Positions 46,961 to 56,710 of a stretch of 64,000 nt of DNA are shown here, piece by piece. The stretch's first letter is position 1. Every line of letters starts with the position of its first letter. Both the position numbers and the translations under genes were made by a program. This DNA is from Devosia sp. Root635 (GTDB taxonomy: Bacteria; Pseudomonadota; Alphaproteobacteria; Rhizobiales; Devosiaceae): NCBI RefSeq assembly GCF_001427605.1, contig NZ_LMGZ01000005.1, positions 48,964 to 112,963 of the forward strand, written 5' to 3'. The notes under the pieces are model-generated. The model did not search any database and was not told where the DNA came from. It saw nothing but the letters and a program-made list of their open reading frames with translations.

Positions 46961-47383
46961 TCACCCAACCAGTTCGTCGTCGTTGAAGAAGAACTTGATT
47001 TCGGTGGCGGCGGTCTCGGGAGCATCCGAACCGTGGACCGAGTTTTCGCCGATCGAGAGGGCGAATTCCTTGCGGATGGTGCCGGGAGCGGCATTCTCGG
47101 GATTGGTGGCGCCCATGACTTCGCGGTTCTTGAGGATGGCGCCTTCGCCTTCCAGCACCTGCACGACGACGGGCGAGGCGATCATCTGCTCGACCAGTTC
47201 ACCGAAGAAGGGGCGATCCTTATGGACGCCGTAGAAGCCTTCGGCCTGGGCGCGGGTCATGTGGATCTTCTTGAGCGCGATCGGGCGGAGACCGGCTTCC
47301 TCGAACTTGGCGATGATCTTGCCGATGAGGTTGCGACGGACGGCATCGGGCTTGATGATGGAGAAGGTGCGTTCGAGCGCCAT
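46961..47383 (-). CDS. ndk: Nucleoside diphosphate kinase
   Basis: 140 residues from ATG 47383, the standard length; the frame stays open upstream through the R2 repeat. Catalytic His117 in [10 protein letters not shown], the Kpn-loop region [13 protein letters not shown] and [18 protein letters not shown] for nucleotide binding. It transfers the gamma phosphate between nucleoside di- and triphosphates in the cytoplasm. Leftward gene with its own terminator; R2 copy 2 lies upstream of it, before the ABC-F gene. Confidence 0.97.
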   Translation of the reverse strand: MALERTFSIIKPDAVRRNLIGKIIAKFEEAGLRPIALKKIHMTRAQAEGFYGVHKDRPFFGELVEQMIASPVVVQVLEGEGAILKNREVMGATNPENAAPGTIRKEFALSIGENSVHGSDAPETAATEIKFFFNDDELVG

Positions 47384-47727
47384 GGGGGTCGATCCTTGAA
47401 TGGGTCTGTTGGAAAGGTGGCGCCTTGTAACGGGAGAGTTTGACGGGCGCAAGACGGGCCTTGGTGCCACGCCCTCGTGGTTCGAGGCTCGCGAAGGGCT
47501 CGCACCTCACCATGAGGGCTACTTTGAGTGCGGTGTATCTGTAGCCCTCATGGTGAGGCGGGAGCGAAGCGACCCTCGAACCACGAGGGCGTGGCACCCT
47601 TGCGCCTAAGCCGGTTGCCATAAGGGTCGCTTAACTCTATCCAACGGCAAACACTTTGTCGCAGGCCGGTTGCCACAGTTTTACCCGTTGCTCCCTGCAT
47701 CCTGCCCTCTCCTCAGATTGCCTGACC
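47384..47727. other. Gap between divergent ndk and ABC-F genes
   Basis: About 340 bases dominated by the R2 hairpin at 47463-47598. Since the genes diverge here, the hairpin is not simply a shared terminator at this location. The promoters were not resolved. Confidence 0.4.
47463..47598. repeat. Large near-perfect hairpin, family R2, copy 2
   Basis: Outer arms of 25 base pairs (47463-47487 and 47574-47598, starting GGTGCCACGCCCTCG) and inner arms CCTCACCATGAGGGCTAC / GTAGCCCTCATGGTGAGG as in copy 1; only the central loop differs. It stands between divergent promoters instead of convergent ends. Confidence 0.9.
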
Positions 47728-49590
47728 ATGCTGACCATCAACAACCTTACCTACCGCATCCAGGGCCGGGAGCTTTTCGAAGACGCCTCGGTGGTGCTGC
47801 CGACGGGGTCCAAGACCGGCTTCGTCGGCAAGAACGGCACCGGCAAGACCACCTTGTTCCACCTGATCCAGGGGCATATCGGGGCGGATTCGGGGTCGAT
47901 GGAGCTCAACAAGAAGGCGCGGATCGGCGCTGTGGCGCAGGAAGCGCCGGCCGGCAACGAGAGCGTGCTCGACGTGGTGCTGGCGGCCGACAAGGAGCGT
48001 ACGGCGCTGCTGGCGGAGGCGGAAACTGCAACCGATCCGCACCGGATCAGCGATATCTATACGCGGCTGGCCGATATCGACGCCTATTCGGCCGAAGGGC
48101 GCGCCTCGGCCATTCTCAAGGGGCTGGGTTTCGAGCAGGACCGGCAGAATGCGCCGACACATGAACTCAGCGGCGGCTGGCGCATGCGCGTGGCGCTGGC
48201 GGGCGTGCTATTCAGCCAGCCCGACCTGCTGCTGCTGGACGAGCCGACCAACTATCTCGATCTCGAAGGCACGCTGTGGCTGGAGAAGTATCTGGCCACC
48301 TATCCCTATACCGTGTTCATGATCAGCCACGACCGCGACCTGCTGAACAAGTCGGTCAGTTCCATTATCCATCTCGAGCATCGCAAGCTGACCTTCTACA
48401 AGGGCAATTACGACACGTTCGAGAATACGCGCCGGCTGCAGATGGAGCTCAATAACAAGAGCCGCGAGAAATCGCTGGACCAGATCGCGCATCTGCAGAA
48501 ATTCGTCGACCGCTTCAAGGCCAAGGCGACCAAGGCCAAGCAGGCGCAATCGCGCATGAAGATGATCGAGAAGCTGAAGCCGCCGGCGGCGATGTTCGAT
48601 GAATATGCGGCGCCGTTCAAGTTCCAGCAGCCGGGCAGCGAGCCCCCTACCCCGATGATCACGCTGGACGGCGTTTCGGCGGGCTATGGCGACAAGACCA
48701 TCCTGCGCAACATCACCACGCGCATCGACCCCGATGACCGCATCGCGCTGATCGGCGTCAACGGCAATGGCAAGTCGACCTTCGCGAAGCTCCTGGCCGG
48801 TGATATCGCGCCGATGGGCGGGCGGTTCAACAAGGGCAAGAAGCTGGAAATCGCGCATTTTGCCCAGCACCAGATGGACAAGCTGCAGCCGGAATGGACG
48901 CCGCTGGAGCACATGGTCGACCTGATGCCCAAGGACAATGAGGCGCGGCGCCGGAGCCGGCTCAACCAGATGGGGCTGACGACCAGCCGCATGGATACCA
49001 AGGCCAAGAACCTTTCCGGTGGCGAGCGGGCACGCCTGCTGATGGGTATCATCACCTTCAACGGGCCGGGGATGATGATCCTCGACGAGCCGACCAACCA
49101 TCTCGACATCGACAGCCGCGATGCGCTGGTGCATGCGCTCAACGATTATGAGGGCGCGGTGCTGATCATCAGCCACGACCGCCACCTGATCGAGGCGACC
49201 TGCGACACGCTGTGGATCGCCGAGGGCGGGACGATCAGCGAGCTGGACGAGGATCTGGACACCTACCAGCGCAACATCACCTCGACCAAGGAACCCAAGG
49301 GTGGCGGCGGTGGCAAGGGCAAGCTGAGCAAGCAGGAGGCGGCGGCGCGGCGCGCCGAAGTGGCGCCTCTGAAGACGTCCATTAAGGATGCGGAAACCAA
49401 GATCGGCCGTTTGAAGGTGGAAATCGACAAAATCGATACCCAGCTTGCCGATCCCAAGGTCTACAACGGCGCGCCCGACCGGCTGATTGCGCTGGGCAGG
49501 GACAAGGCGCGCTTTGCGGCCGAGTTGGAAACCACCGAAGAACAATGGCTGGCGCTCAGCGCCGAGCTGGAGGACGCAGAGCGCGCATGA
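47728..49590 (+). CDS. ABC-F ribosome-associated ATPase (Uup/EttA type)
   Basis: 620 residues from ATG 47728, chosen because the domain starts at once (MLTINNLTYRIQG). Two nucleotide-binding domains: first Walker A GKNGTGKTT (34-42), signature LSGGWRMR, Walker B LLLLDEPTN; second Walker A NGNGKST near 350, signature LSGGERAR, Walker B MMILDEPTN. The P-site linker is QIAHLQKFVDRFKAKATKAKQAQSRM (in part) between them. A basic coiled-coil tail (TKEPKGGGGGKGKLSKQEAAARR, in part) at 520-620 is Uup-like. ABC-F proteins act on the ribosome; some confer antibiotic protection, but this one looks like a housekeeping Uup type. The last codon overlaps the next start. Confidence 0.92.
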   Translation: MLTINNLTYRIQGRELFEDASVVLPTGSKTGFVGKNGTGKTTLFHLIQGHIGADSGSMELNKKARIGAVAQEAPAGNESVLDVVLAADKERTALLAEAETATDPHRISDIYTRLADIDAYSAEGRASAILKGLGFEQDRQNAPTHELSGGWRMRVALAGVLFSQPDLLLLDEPTNYLDLEGTLWLEKYLATYPYTVFMISHDRDLLNKSVSSIIHLEHRKLTFYKGNYDTFENTRRLQMELNNKSREKSLDQIAHLQKFVDRFKAKATKAKQAQSRMKMIEKLKPPAAMFDEYAAPFKFQQPGSEPPTPMITLDGVSAGYGDKTILRNITTRIDPDDRIALIGVNGNGKSTFAKLLAGDIAPMGGRFNKGKKLEIAHFAQHQMDKLQPEWTPLEHMVDLMPKDNEARRRSRLNQMGLTTSRMDTKAKNLSGGERARLLMGIITFNGPGMMILDEPTNHLDIDSRDALVHALNDYEGAVLIISHDRHLIEATCDTLWIAEGGTISELDEDLDTYQRNITSTKEPKGGGGGKGKLSKQEAAARRAEVAPLKTSIKDAETKIGRLKVEIDKIDTQLADPKVYNGAPDRLIALGRDKARFAAELETTEEQWLALSAELEDAERA

Positions 49591-50018
49591 GCAAGCTCGC
49601 CGCCAAGGATGTGATCTTTACCCTGGGGATGCAGCGGCACCCCGAGGGCGGCTGGTATGCGCGCACGTTCGAGGATGGCGAGAAGGGTGACGGACGGGCG
49701 CGCTCCACGGCAATCTACTACCTGCTCGAAGCGGGCGATGCGTCCCACTGGCACCGGGTCGATGCGGTGGAGGTGTGGCACTATTATGCCGGGGCGCCGC
49801 TGCGATTGCGCATTTCCGACGGGAAGAGCGTCGACGAGCACCTGCTGGGGCCGGACCTCGATGCCGGCCAGCGCCCGCAGGTCGTGGTGCCGGTCATGGC
49901 CTGGCAGGCGGCTGTCAGCACCGGGGACTGGACGCTGGTCGGCTGCACGGTGGCACCGGGCTTCCAGTTTTCCGGGTTCGAACTGGCGGACAAGGACTGG
50001 GCGCCGGGAAAGGACTAG
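49587..50018 (+). CDS. DUF985-family cupin
   Basis: 143 residues from ATG 49587, which overlaps the stop of the ABC-F gene (ATGA). A single cupin: EGGWYARTFE, STAIYYLLEAGDASHWHRVDAVEVWHYYAG (in part) with metal-ligand-like His residues, then QVVVPVMAWQAA and VAPGFQFSGFELA at the end. This is the pattern of PF06172. Function not established; some members are sugar-binding or enzymes. Coupling with the ABC-F gene is probably only transcriptional. Confidence 0.85.
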   Translation: MSKLAAKDVIFTLGMQRHPEGGWYARTFEDGEKGDGRARSTAIYYLLEAGDASHWHRVDAVEVWHYYAGAPLRLRISDGKSVDEHLLGPDLDAGQRPQVVVPVMAWQAAVSTGDWTLVGCTVAPGFQFSGFELADKDWAPGKD

Positions 50019-50104
50019 GACCTAAGGCCGGCATTGCGGGGGCCGTTGACAGTTGCGCGGCATTGCCATTTGCTGGCGACACAAGAAGCCGCCGAAAGTG
50101 CATC

Positions 50105-50965
50105 ATGCGCCCTGGTTCCAAGCTGGTTGCTGCCCTGCTGGTCTGCCTGCTCTGGATTCCCGGCCTCGCCCAGGCGCAGGACCTGACCAAGGCGCAGCGC
50201 GCCGAAATCCGGCGGTTTGCCTATAATAACAGCCTGTTCACGCTCTATCACGAGGTGGCCCACCTGCTGTTCCACCAGCTCGACCTGCCCATTCTGGGGC
50301 GGGAGGAGGATGCGGCGGACAATATGGCCACCTGGACCCTGCTCAACAAGCGAACGCCGGAGACCGACCGGGCCCTGGCCGATGCGGCGCAGGGCTGGAT
50401 CCTGTCGGGCGTCGCCTATGACAGCGGCGGCGACGAGAGCGACTATGCCGCCGGCCACAGCCTCGACAAGCAACGCGCCTACCAGATCGTCTGCCTGATG
50501 GTGGGCATGGACGATACGGCCTTCCGGCCGATCGCCAACGAATACCGGATCGACCGCGACCGGCAGGAGAGTTGCTACTGGGATTATGACACGGTCAACC
50601 GCGCCTTCCAGGGGCTGCTGGGCGGGCGTGGCAACAAGAACGGCCGAGGCACCGAGGTCGTGGTGACCTATCACGATGCCGGCGGGCGGCTGAAGGCAGC
50701 CGCCGACGCTTTCAAGTCGAGCGGCGTGTTCGACCAGGTAGCGGACGAGTTGCGCAACAATTACAGCCTGCGCCAGCCGGTGCAGTTCAATGCCAAACGG
50801 TGTGGGGAGGCCAATGCCTTCTATGACCCGGAAACGGTGGAAGTGATCTTCTGCTACGAACTGATGGCCGACTATATGGAACTCTACGAGGCGAACATGC
50901 CCGCGGACGTGGCCCCTGCCCCGCGCCAGACCGGCGCGGGCAAGGAAAAGACCTCCAAATTCTGA
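50105..50965 (+). CDS. DUF4344-family exported protein with HEVAH motif
   Basis: 286 residues. Signal peptide KLVAALLVCLLWIPGLAQA after the ATG at 50105. A zinc-protease-like HEVAHLLFHQLDLP is at about residues 46-60, and GREEDAADNMATWTL follows with possible third ligands; the family DUF4344 is annotated as putative metallopeptidase. Four to six Cys residues (CLMVG, ESCYWDYD, RCGEAN, FCYELM) could form disulfides in the periplasm. No proteolytic activity has been shown from sequence alone. No linked partner gene. Confidence 0.78.
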   Translation: MRPGSKLVAALLVCLLWIPGLAQAQDLTKAQRAEIRRFAYNNSLFTLYHEVAHLLFHQLDLPILGREEDAADNMATWTLLNKRTPETDRALADAAQGWILSGVAYDSGGDESDYAAGHSLDKQRAYQIVCLMVGMDDTAFRPIANEYRIDRDRQESCYWDYDTVNRAFQGLLGGRGNKNGRGTEVVVTYHDAGGRLKAAADAFKSSGVFDQVADELRNNYSLRQPVQFNAKRCGEANAFYDPETVEVIFCYELMADYMELYEANMPADVAPAPRQTGAGKEKTSKF

Positions 50966-50977
50966 CGCTTCGGAATA

Positions 50978-50998
50978 AGTTGATATTGACAGTCAACT
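50978..50998. promoter_or_regulatory. Iron-responsive operator of RirA type (IRO box)
   Basis: TGA (50981-50983), nine bases, TCA (50993-50995), with extended symmetry GTTGA ... TCAAC. TGA-N9-TCA is the RirA-recognised iron box of rhizobia. It lies 48 bases before the start of a siderophore-type binding protein. Confidence 0.6.
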
Positions 50999-51045
50999 AA
51001 AAGCGATCCAGTAGCGAGCCATTGCAACGCTCGGGATCGACGACA

Positions 51046-51966
51046 ATGTCCATCAGACTCAACCGCCGCAGCTTTACCCTGGGAACCGCTGGCCTGGCGC
51101 TTGGTGCCATGCTGCCGGTTCGGGCCTTCGCGCAGGAAACCCGTTCCGTCACCACAATCTACGGCACCTATGACATTCCGGCGTCGCCGCAGCGCGTGGT
51201 CGCCGTCGACTCGCGGCTCGACCTGCAACCGGCGCTGGCGCTTGGCCTGCCGGTGATCGGGCATGGCCATTCGCTGCCGGCCCGCTGGGTGCCCAATACG
51301 CAGGGACTTGAATATTTCGGCGCCGAGATCAACATCGAGCAGGTGCTGGCCGCCGATCCCGACCTGATCATCTGCGCCGACTACGAAAAGGAGCAGGACA
51401 GCAGCTGGTGGCCGGCGCGACGCCTGCGGGAGGTTGCCCCGGTGGTACCGACCAGTGCGCAATTGCCCTGGAAGGACGCGCTTCGGGAACTCGCCCATGT
51501 CCTTGGCCGGGACGGCCAGGCCGATGCCGCCATGGCGGACTATGACGCGCTGATCGCCGACATCAAATCGCGCCGCGCGGAGCAGATTGCGACCAAGACC
51601 GTCGTTACGCTGCAGCCGAACGCCGCCGACGTCTTTCTGTCTACCGGCACGACGATGCTGCCGACGCAGGTGCTGGCCGATCTCGGGGCAAAGACCATCC
51701 CGCCCGGCGCCAACCAGCCCTATATGACCGACGCGATTCCGGCCGAAGGGCTGGGCGACGCGCTCGGGCATGTCGATGGCCTGTTGCTGGTCACAGGGAC
51801 CGATGCCGATGTCGCCGGGGTTGCCGAGATGACCACCTGGCAACGCCTGCCCGCAGTGCGGGCCGGGGCGACGATCAACTCCAACGGCAATGTCAACTAT
51901 GGCAGCATCTATTCGGCCATCCAGATCGCCAAGTTCATGGACGAACTCTATGGCAAGATGGCGTGA
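51046..51966 (+). CDS. Tat-exported siderophore/iron ABC substrate-binding protein (FhuD-like)
   Basis: 306 residues from ATG 51046 (an in-frame TTG at 51022 would make a longer N-terminus). Tat signal MSIRLNRRSFTLGTAGLALG (NRRSFT), with cleavage near AFAQ. The mature part has the PF01497 pattern of type-III binding proteins: RVVAVDSRLDLQPALALGLPVIG, then IEQVLAADPDLIICADY and a helical backbone, ending SAIQIAKFMDELYG. Family members bind ferric siderophores, haem or cobalamin. No permease or ATPase gene is adjacent, so it must serve a transporter encoded elsewhere. The IRO box upstream points to iron control. Confidence 0.87.
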   Translation: MSIRLNRRSFTLGTAGLALGAMLPVRAFAQETRSVTTIYGTYDIPASPQRVVAVDSRLDLQPALALGLPVIGHGHSLPARWVPNTQGLEYFGAEINIEQVLAADPDLIICADYEKEQDSSWWPARRLREVAPVVPTSAQLPWKDALRELAHVLGRDGQADAAMADYDALIADIKSRRAEQIATKTVVTLQPNAADVFLSTGTTMLPTQVLADLGAKTIPPGANQPYMTDAIPAEGLGDALGHVDGLLLVTGTDADVAGVAEMTTWQRLPAVRAGATINSNGNVNYGSIYSAIQIAKFMDELYGKMA

Positions 51967-51972
51967 TGGTGG

Positions 51973-52419
51973 TCAGGCTTTCTTGAGCCAGCGGCCATCC
52001 GCTTCCTGCTGCCAATAGGTTAACGGACTGCTACCCTTGAGCGCGACCCACGCCAATCGCGCTTCGGCGACGGCATCGGGGTCATGTGCCGAGAACATAT
52101 AGACAATCCGCTCGTAGCCGTCGGCTGACTGGGGCACTGCCCGGTCAACGAAAAACCGCACGTTGGCCTGGTTGCGATTGTCCGTTCCGGTGGTGATGAG
52201 GATGGGCTGATGTGCGTCGGTTTCGTCGCCGGCGAGACCGTGAGCGAGGAAGCTGTCTTCGCGGTAGGTCCAGAGATGGGAATCGAGCGCTTCGGCCCGC
52301 TCGGTGGAGCCGACTTCCACCACGGCACGCCAGCCGCGTTCGAGGGTCTTTTCCAGCAATGATGGAAGGACCGCTTCGACGGGGCGAGGTTCGAGGTGGT
52401 AAAAGAGAATGTCGGTCAT
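51973..52419 (-). CDS. holC: DNA polymerase III subunit chi
   Basis: 148 residues, the usual size. N-terminal MTDILFYHLEPRPVEAVLPSLL, then LLEKTLERGWRAVV, SHLWTYREDSFLAHGLAG and IVYMFSAHDPDAVAEARLAW are the core of HolC. The protein bridges the clamp loader (with psi) to SSB at the replication fork. The order pepA-holC on the same strand is conserved in proteobacteria. A hairpin repeat separates it from pepA. Confidence 0.94.
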   Translation of the reverse strand: MTDILFYHLEPRPVEAVLPSLLEKTLERGWRAVVEVGSTERAEALDSHLWTYREDSFLAHGLAGDETDAHQPILITTGTDNRNQANVRFFVDRAVPQSADGYERIVYMFSAHDPDAVAEARLAWVALKGSSPLTYWQQEADGRWLKKA

Positions 52420-52492
52420 GGGGGGCAGTTAAGCCTTTCGGGCGGGCGGGTGGAAGATGGAATCGGTGGATACAACCCACCCACCGCGCGTG

Positions 52493-52572
52493 ACCCTCGG
52501 GCTTGACCCGAGGGCGTTGCCTTACTGAATGTTCAGCAAGTGTAGAGCCCTCGGGTCAGGCCCGAGGGTGAC
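52493..52572. repeat. Inverted repeat of the CCCTCGGGTC family (R3)
   Basis: Arms CCTCGGGCTTGACCCGAGGG and CCCTCGGGTCAGGCCCGAGGG (in part) around an AT-richer loop with TTCAGCAAGTG. Related text is at 26370, 35042 and 39640. Located between holC and pepA. Confidence 0.75.
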
Positions 52573-52601
52573 GATCCGGGGTGAGAGGATGTCGTGGCTG
52601 A

Positions 52602-54083
<1,482 letters not shown>

Positions 54084-54572
54084 TGGGGGCCTTGGGCAGA
54101 GCGGGCGGGATTCGCGCGGTGGAATGCGATTGCCCGATACTATCACCGGGTCGGTGCTGCGAAAGCGGGGAACCCGGTTTGTCCTCAGGCGATGGCGTGG
54201 CGGCGCTTCATCCTCGACGAGGAGTGTTTTTACACCGAGCACTTCATTCATGCGCCGGGCCTGGCTCTATCGCCTCCCTCCCCCTTGAGGGGAGGGATCG
54301 AGGGTGGGGGTCCTTCAGCGGTCCACCAGACCACCCCCTCCCCAGCTCTGCTACGGCCCTTCGGGCCGAGCGGCGCTACCCTCCCCTCAAGGGGGAGGGT
54401 GGGCAGGAGCCGATAGAGGAATGCAGCTACCGAGTGCCCAAGGGGAGAAGGAACCCGGCGGGCAATACCGCAACAGGGTGGCGGACAAATCCGGATGCAG
54501 GACGGTGTGTGCTTGTGCGGCAAGGCGAACTGCACCAAGGTCCGGCTCGCACGGGAGACACTGGCCGACCGC
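54084..54572. other. Divergent region between pepA and lptF with R1 copy E
   Basis: About 490 bases. The R1 repeat (54271-54413) occupies the centre; both flanking genes read away from it. Promoters were not identified. No gene supported. Confidence 0.4.
54271..54413. repeat. Dispersed hairpin repeat, family R1, copy E
   Basis: The most complete copy: CCTCCCTCCCCCTTGAGGGG at the left end, core GCTACGGCCCTTCGGGCCGAGCGG and right end CCCTCCCCTCAAGGGGGAGG-GTGGGCAGGAGCC. Unlike the other copies it lies between divergent genes. Confidence 0.85.
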
Positions 54573-55643
54573 ATGAAGAGACTGACAGCCTATCTTGCAC
54601 GGATGTTCGTGACGGACGCGCTGATCCTGTTCGGCGTGGTGTGCTTCCTGCTGTGGCTGGTCAATTGCCTGCGCTCGTTCGACGTGGTGTCGATCAAAGG
54701 GCAGAGCATAGTCGTGCTCGGGGTGCAGGCGCTCTATACGATGCCGCCGCTGGCCATCGCCTTCTTTTATGTGTGCATCGGCATCGGGCTGGCGCGGGCA
54801 CTGCAGGCGCTGCAGGCCAACAAGGAGCTGCATATCATCCATACCAGCCACGGGCTGGGCTCGCTGTGGCGGGCGACGGCGGTGGTGGCCGGAGCCGGCG
54901 TTGTGGGCGTGCTGCTGCTGTCGAACTTCGTCGACCCCTATGCCTATCGCCGGCTCAATGCCCTCAGCGCCAGCATCGCCGCAGACCTGGTCAGCTCGAC
55001 GCTGCGGCCGGGGCGCTTTACCCAGGTGACGCCGGGCGTGGTGCTACTGATCGGCGGGCGCGGGGCCGATGGGGAAATCCGGGAATTCTTCGCCGATGAC
55101 CGGCGCGACCCCGAAATGCGACGGACCTATATCGCGGAGTCGGCGCGGGTGGCCAGCGACGGGCTGGCCTATGTGCTGGAGCTGCGCAACGGATCGCTGC
55201 AGTATAACAGCGATAGCGGGCGGTTCTCGGAAATCACCTTCGGCCGCTATGACATCAATGTCGACCAGTTGTCGCAGCCGCTGGCGCGGAGCAACCCGCT
55301 GCTGGAACAGGACAGCGTGTCGCTGGTCACCGAAGCGATGGCGAGCGGCCAATGGCGGCCGGGCGTGCTGTCGCTGCTGACCGACCGTATGGCCGAGGGC
55401 CTGCGGGTGATCGGCATGGCCATGATGGTGCTCGCGGTCATGGGGTTTCCCAGCGGAAGGCGGGCGCGCATTCCGGTGCCGATGGAAGCGGGCGTGCTGC
55501 TGATCGCCTTCGGGGAGCGCGGCGTCAGCGCCTACAGCCCATTGGGCACGGCGACGGGGGCCCTGGCGATGATCGCGGTGGCGGGCATCGCGCTGCTGAT
55601 CCGGGCGCGGCGCCGCCCCCTGCCCCTGGTGGCATTGTCATGA
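54573..55643 (+). CDS. lptF: LPS export permease subunit LptF
   Basis: 356 residues from ATG 54573 (start MKRLTAYLARMF typical of LptF). Six membrane helices in two triplets around a periplasmic beta-jellyroll part: HIIHTSHGLGSLWRATAV, FVDPYAYRRLNALSASIAADLV, then the C-terminal LAVMGFPSGRRARIPVPM. Part of the LptB2FG transporter that extracts LPS from the inner membrane. Its TGA overlaps the ATG of lptG. LptB and LptC are not in this window. Confidence 0.93.
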   Translation: MKRLTAYLARMFVTDALILFGVVCFLLWLVNCLRSFDVVSIKGQSIVVLGVQALYTMPPLAIAFFYVCIGIGLARALQALQANKELHIIHTSHGLGSLWRATAVVAGAGVVGVLLLSNFVDPYAYRRLNALSASIAADLVSSTLRPGRFTQVTPGVVLLIGGRGADGEIREFFADDRRDPEMRRTYIAESARVASDGLAYVLELRNGSLQYNSDSGRFSEITFGRYDINVDQLSQPLARSNPLLEQDSVSLVTEAMASGQWRPGVLSLLTDRMAEGLRVIGMAMMVLAVMGFPSGRRARIPVPMEAGVLLIAFGERGVSAYSPLGTATGALAMIAVAGIALLIRARRRPLPLVALS

Positions 55644-56710
55644 CCCGGATCGACTGGCTGGTGCTGGGGCGGCTGGGCAGCCGCATCGGGGTCACGGTTT
55701 TCGTGTTCTACGGGCTTATCGCGCTGGTGGAATCGCTGGACACTTGGCGGTTCAATTTCGTCGCCAACGCCCATGGCGTGCCGATGGCGCTGGTCATGGT
55801 GGCGATGAGCGCGGTGAAATGGACAATCAAGACGCTGCCGGTGACGGTGCTGATGGGGGCGGCGCTCGGCTTTCTCGATCTCAAGGCCCGGCACGAGCTG
55901 ACGGTTATCCAGGCCAGCGGCATGTCGATATGGCGCACGGTGCGGGCCCCGGTCATCGCCCTGGCGCTGGTGAGCCTGGCGGTGTCGCTGGGGCTCGAAA
56001 CGGTCAGCGCCCAGCTCAACCGGCAGCTCAACCCCACGCCGCCCGGCCAGGCCGCGATGCTGACGCCGCCGGGCGAGGTGTGGCTGGAGCAGCGCAGCGG
56101 CGAGTTCCACTACATCATGATGGCCACCGGCATGCAGCCGGGCGGTGCGGTGCTCGGCAATGTTACGCTGTTTCACCTGGGCGACGGCAGCCAGGAGCGC
56201 GTCCAGACCGCCGAAGCCACGCTCGAAAACGGCGAATGGGTGTTTGCTTCCGCCATCGTGCGCAGCCCGGACAAGCCGGCCGAGACCGTGTTCGACTATC
56301 GGGTGCCAACCAGTTCGTCACCGGCCGAGCTGGGGCTCAAGCTGGCATCGACCGAGGACATGACCTTTTTCGAGCTGGCAAGGCTGCTGCAATCGGGGGT
56401 TTCGGACGCCGGCATCCGCACCGCCGCGACCATGCGGCTGATCAAGCTGCTGGCTTTGCCACTGGTGCTGACGGGGTCGCTGTTCATTGCTTTTGCGTTT
56501 ACCGCAGGTTATCGAAGAGGCTCTAATTATGGTCCGGCGGTCCTTTACGGGATCGTGCTCGGGTTCGTTGTATTCGTGATTACCGAGATGGCCGACCGTG
56601 CCGGGTCGACCGGCGTTCTCGATCCCACGTTCGCGGCAGTCGGACCGGCGTTTGTGGCCATCGTCATCGGCGTGACGGTGTTGCTGCACAAGGAAGACGG
56701 ACGCGCGTGA
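55640..56710 (+). CDS. lptG: LPS export permease subunit LptG
   Basis: 356 residues, ATG overlapping the lptF stop. First helix RLGSRIGVTVFVFYGLIALVESLDTWRF (in part); LPVTVLMGAALGFLDLKARHELTVIQASGMSIWR (in part) is the conserved coupling region contacting LptB; the end has LPLVLTGSLFIAFAFTAG. It pairs with LptF. Overlaps the GTG of lptD by four bases, so the inner and outer membrane parts of the export path are translated together. Confidence 0.93.
   Translation: MTRIDWLVLGRLGSRIGVTVFVFYGLIALVESLDTWRFNFVANAHGVPMALVMVAMSAVKWTIKTLPVTVLMGAALGFLDLKARHELTVIQASGMSIWRTVRAPVIALALVSLAVSLGLETVSAQLNRQLNPTPPGQAAMLTPPGEVWLEQRSGEFHYIMMATGMQPGGAVLGNVTLFHLGDGSQERVQTAEATLENGEWVFASAIVRSPDKPAETVFDYRVPTSSSPAELGLKLASTEDMTFFELARLLQSGVSDAGIRTAATMRLIKLLALPLVLTGSLFIAFAFTAGYRRGSNYGPAVLYGIVLGFVVFVITEMADRAGSTGVLDPTFAAVGPAFVAIVIGVTVLLHKEDGRA

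Noticed and set aside
47728..49590. ABC-F as an antibiotic-resistance determinant
   Set aside because: The protein has a Uup-like coiled tail and a housekeeping neighbourhood; no feature specific to resistance ABC-F proteins was recognised.
54084..54251. N-terminal extension of PepA
   Set aside because: The extra 56 residues have no ribosome site and PepA homology begins at the ATG at 54083.
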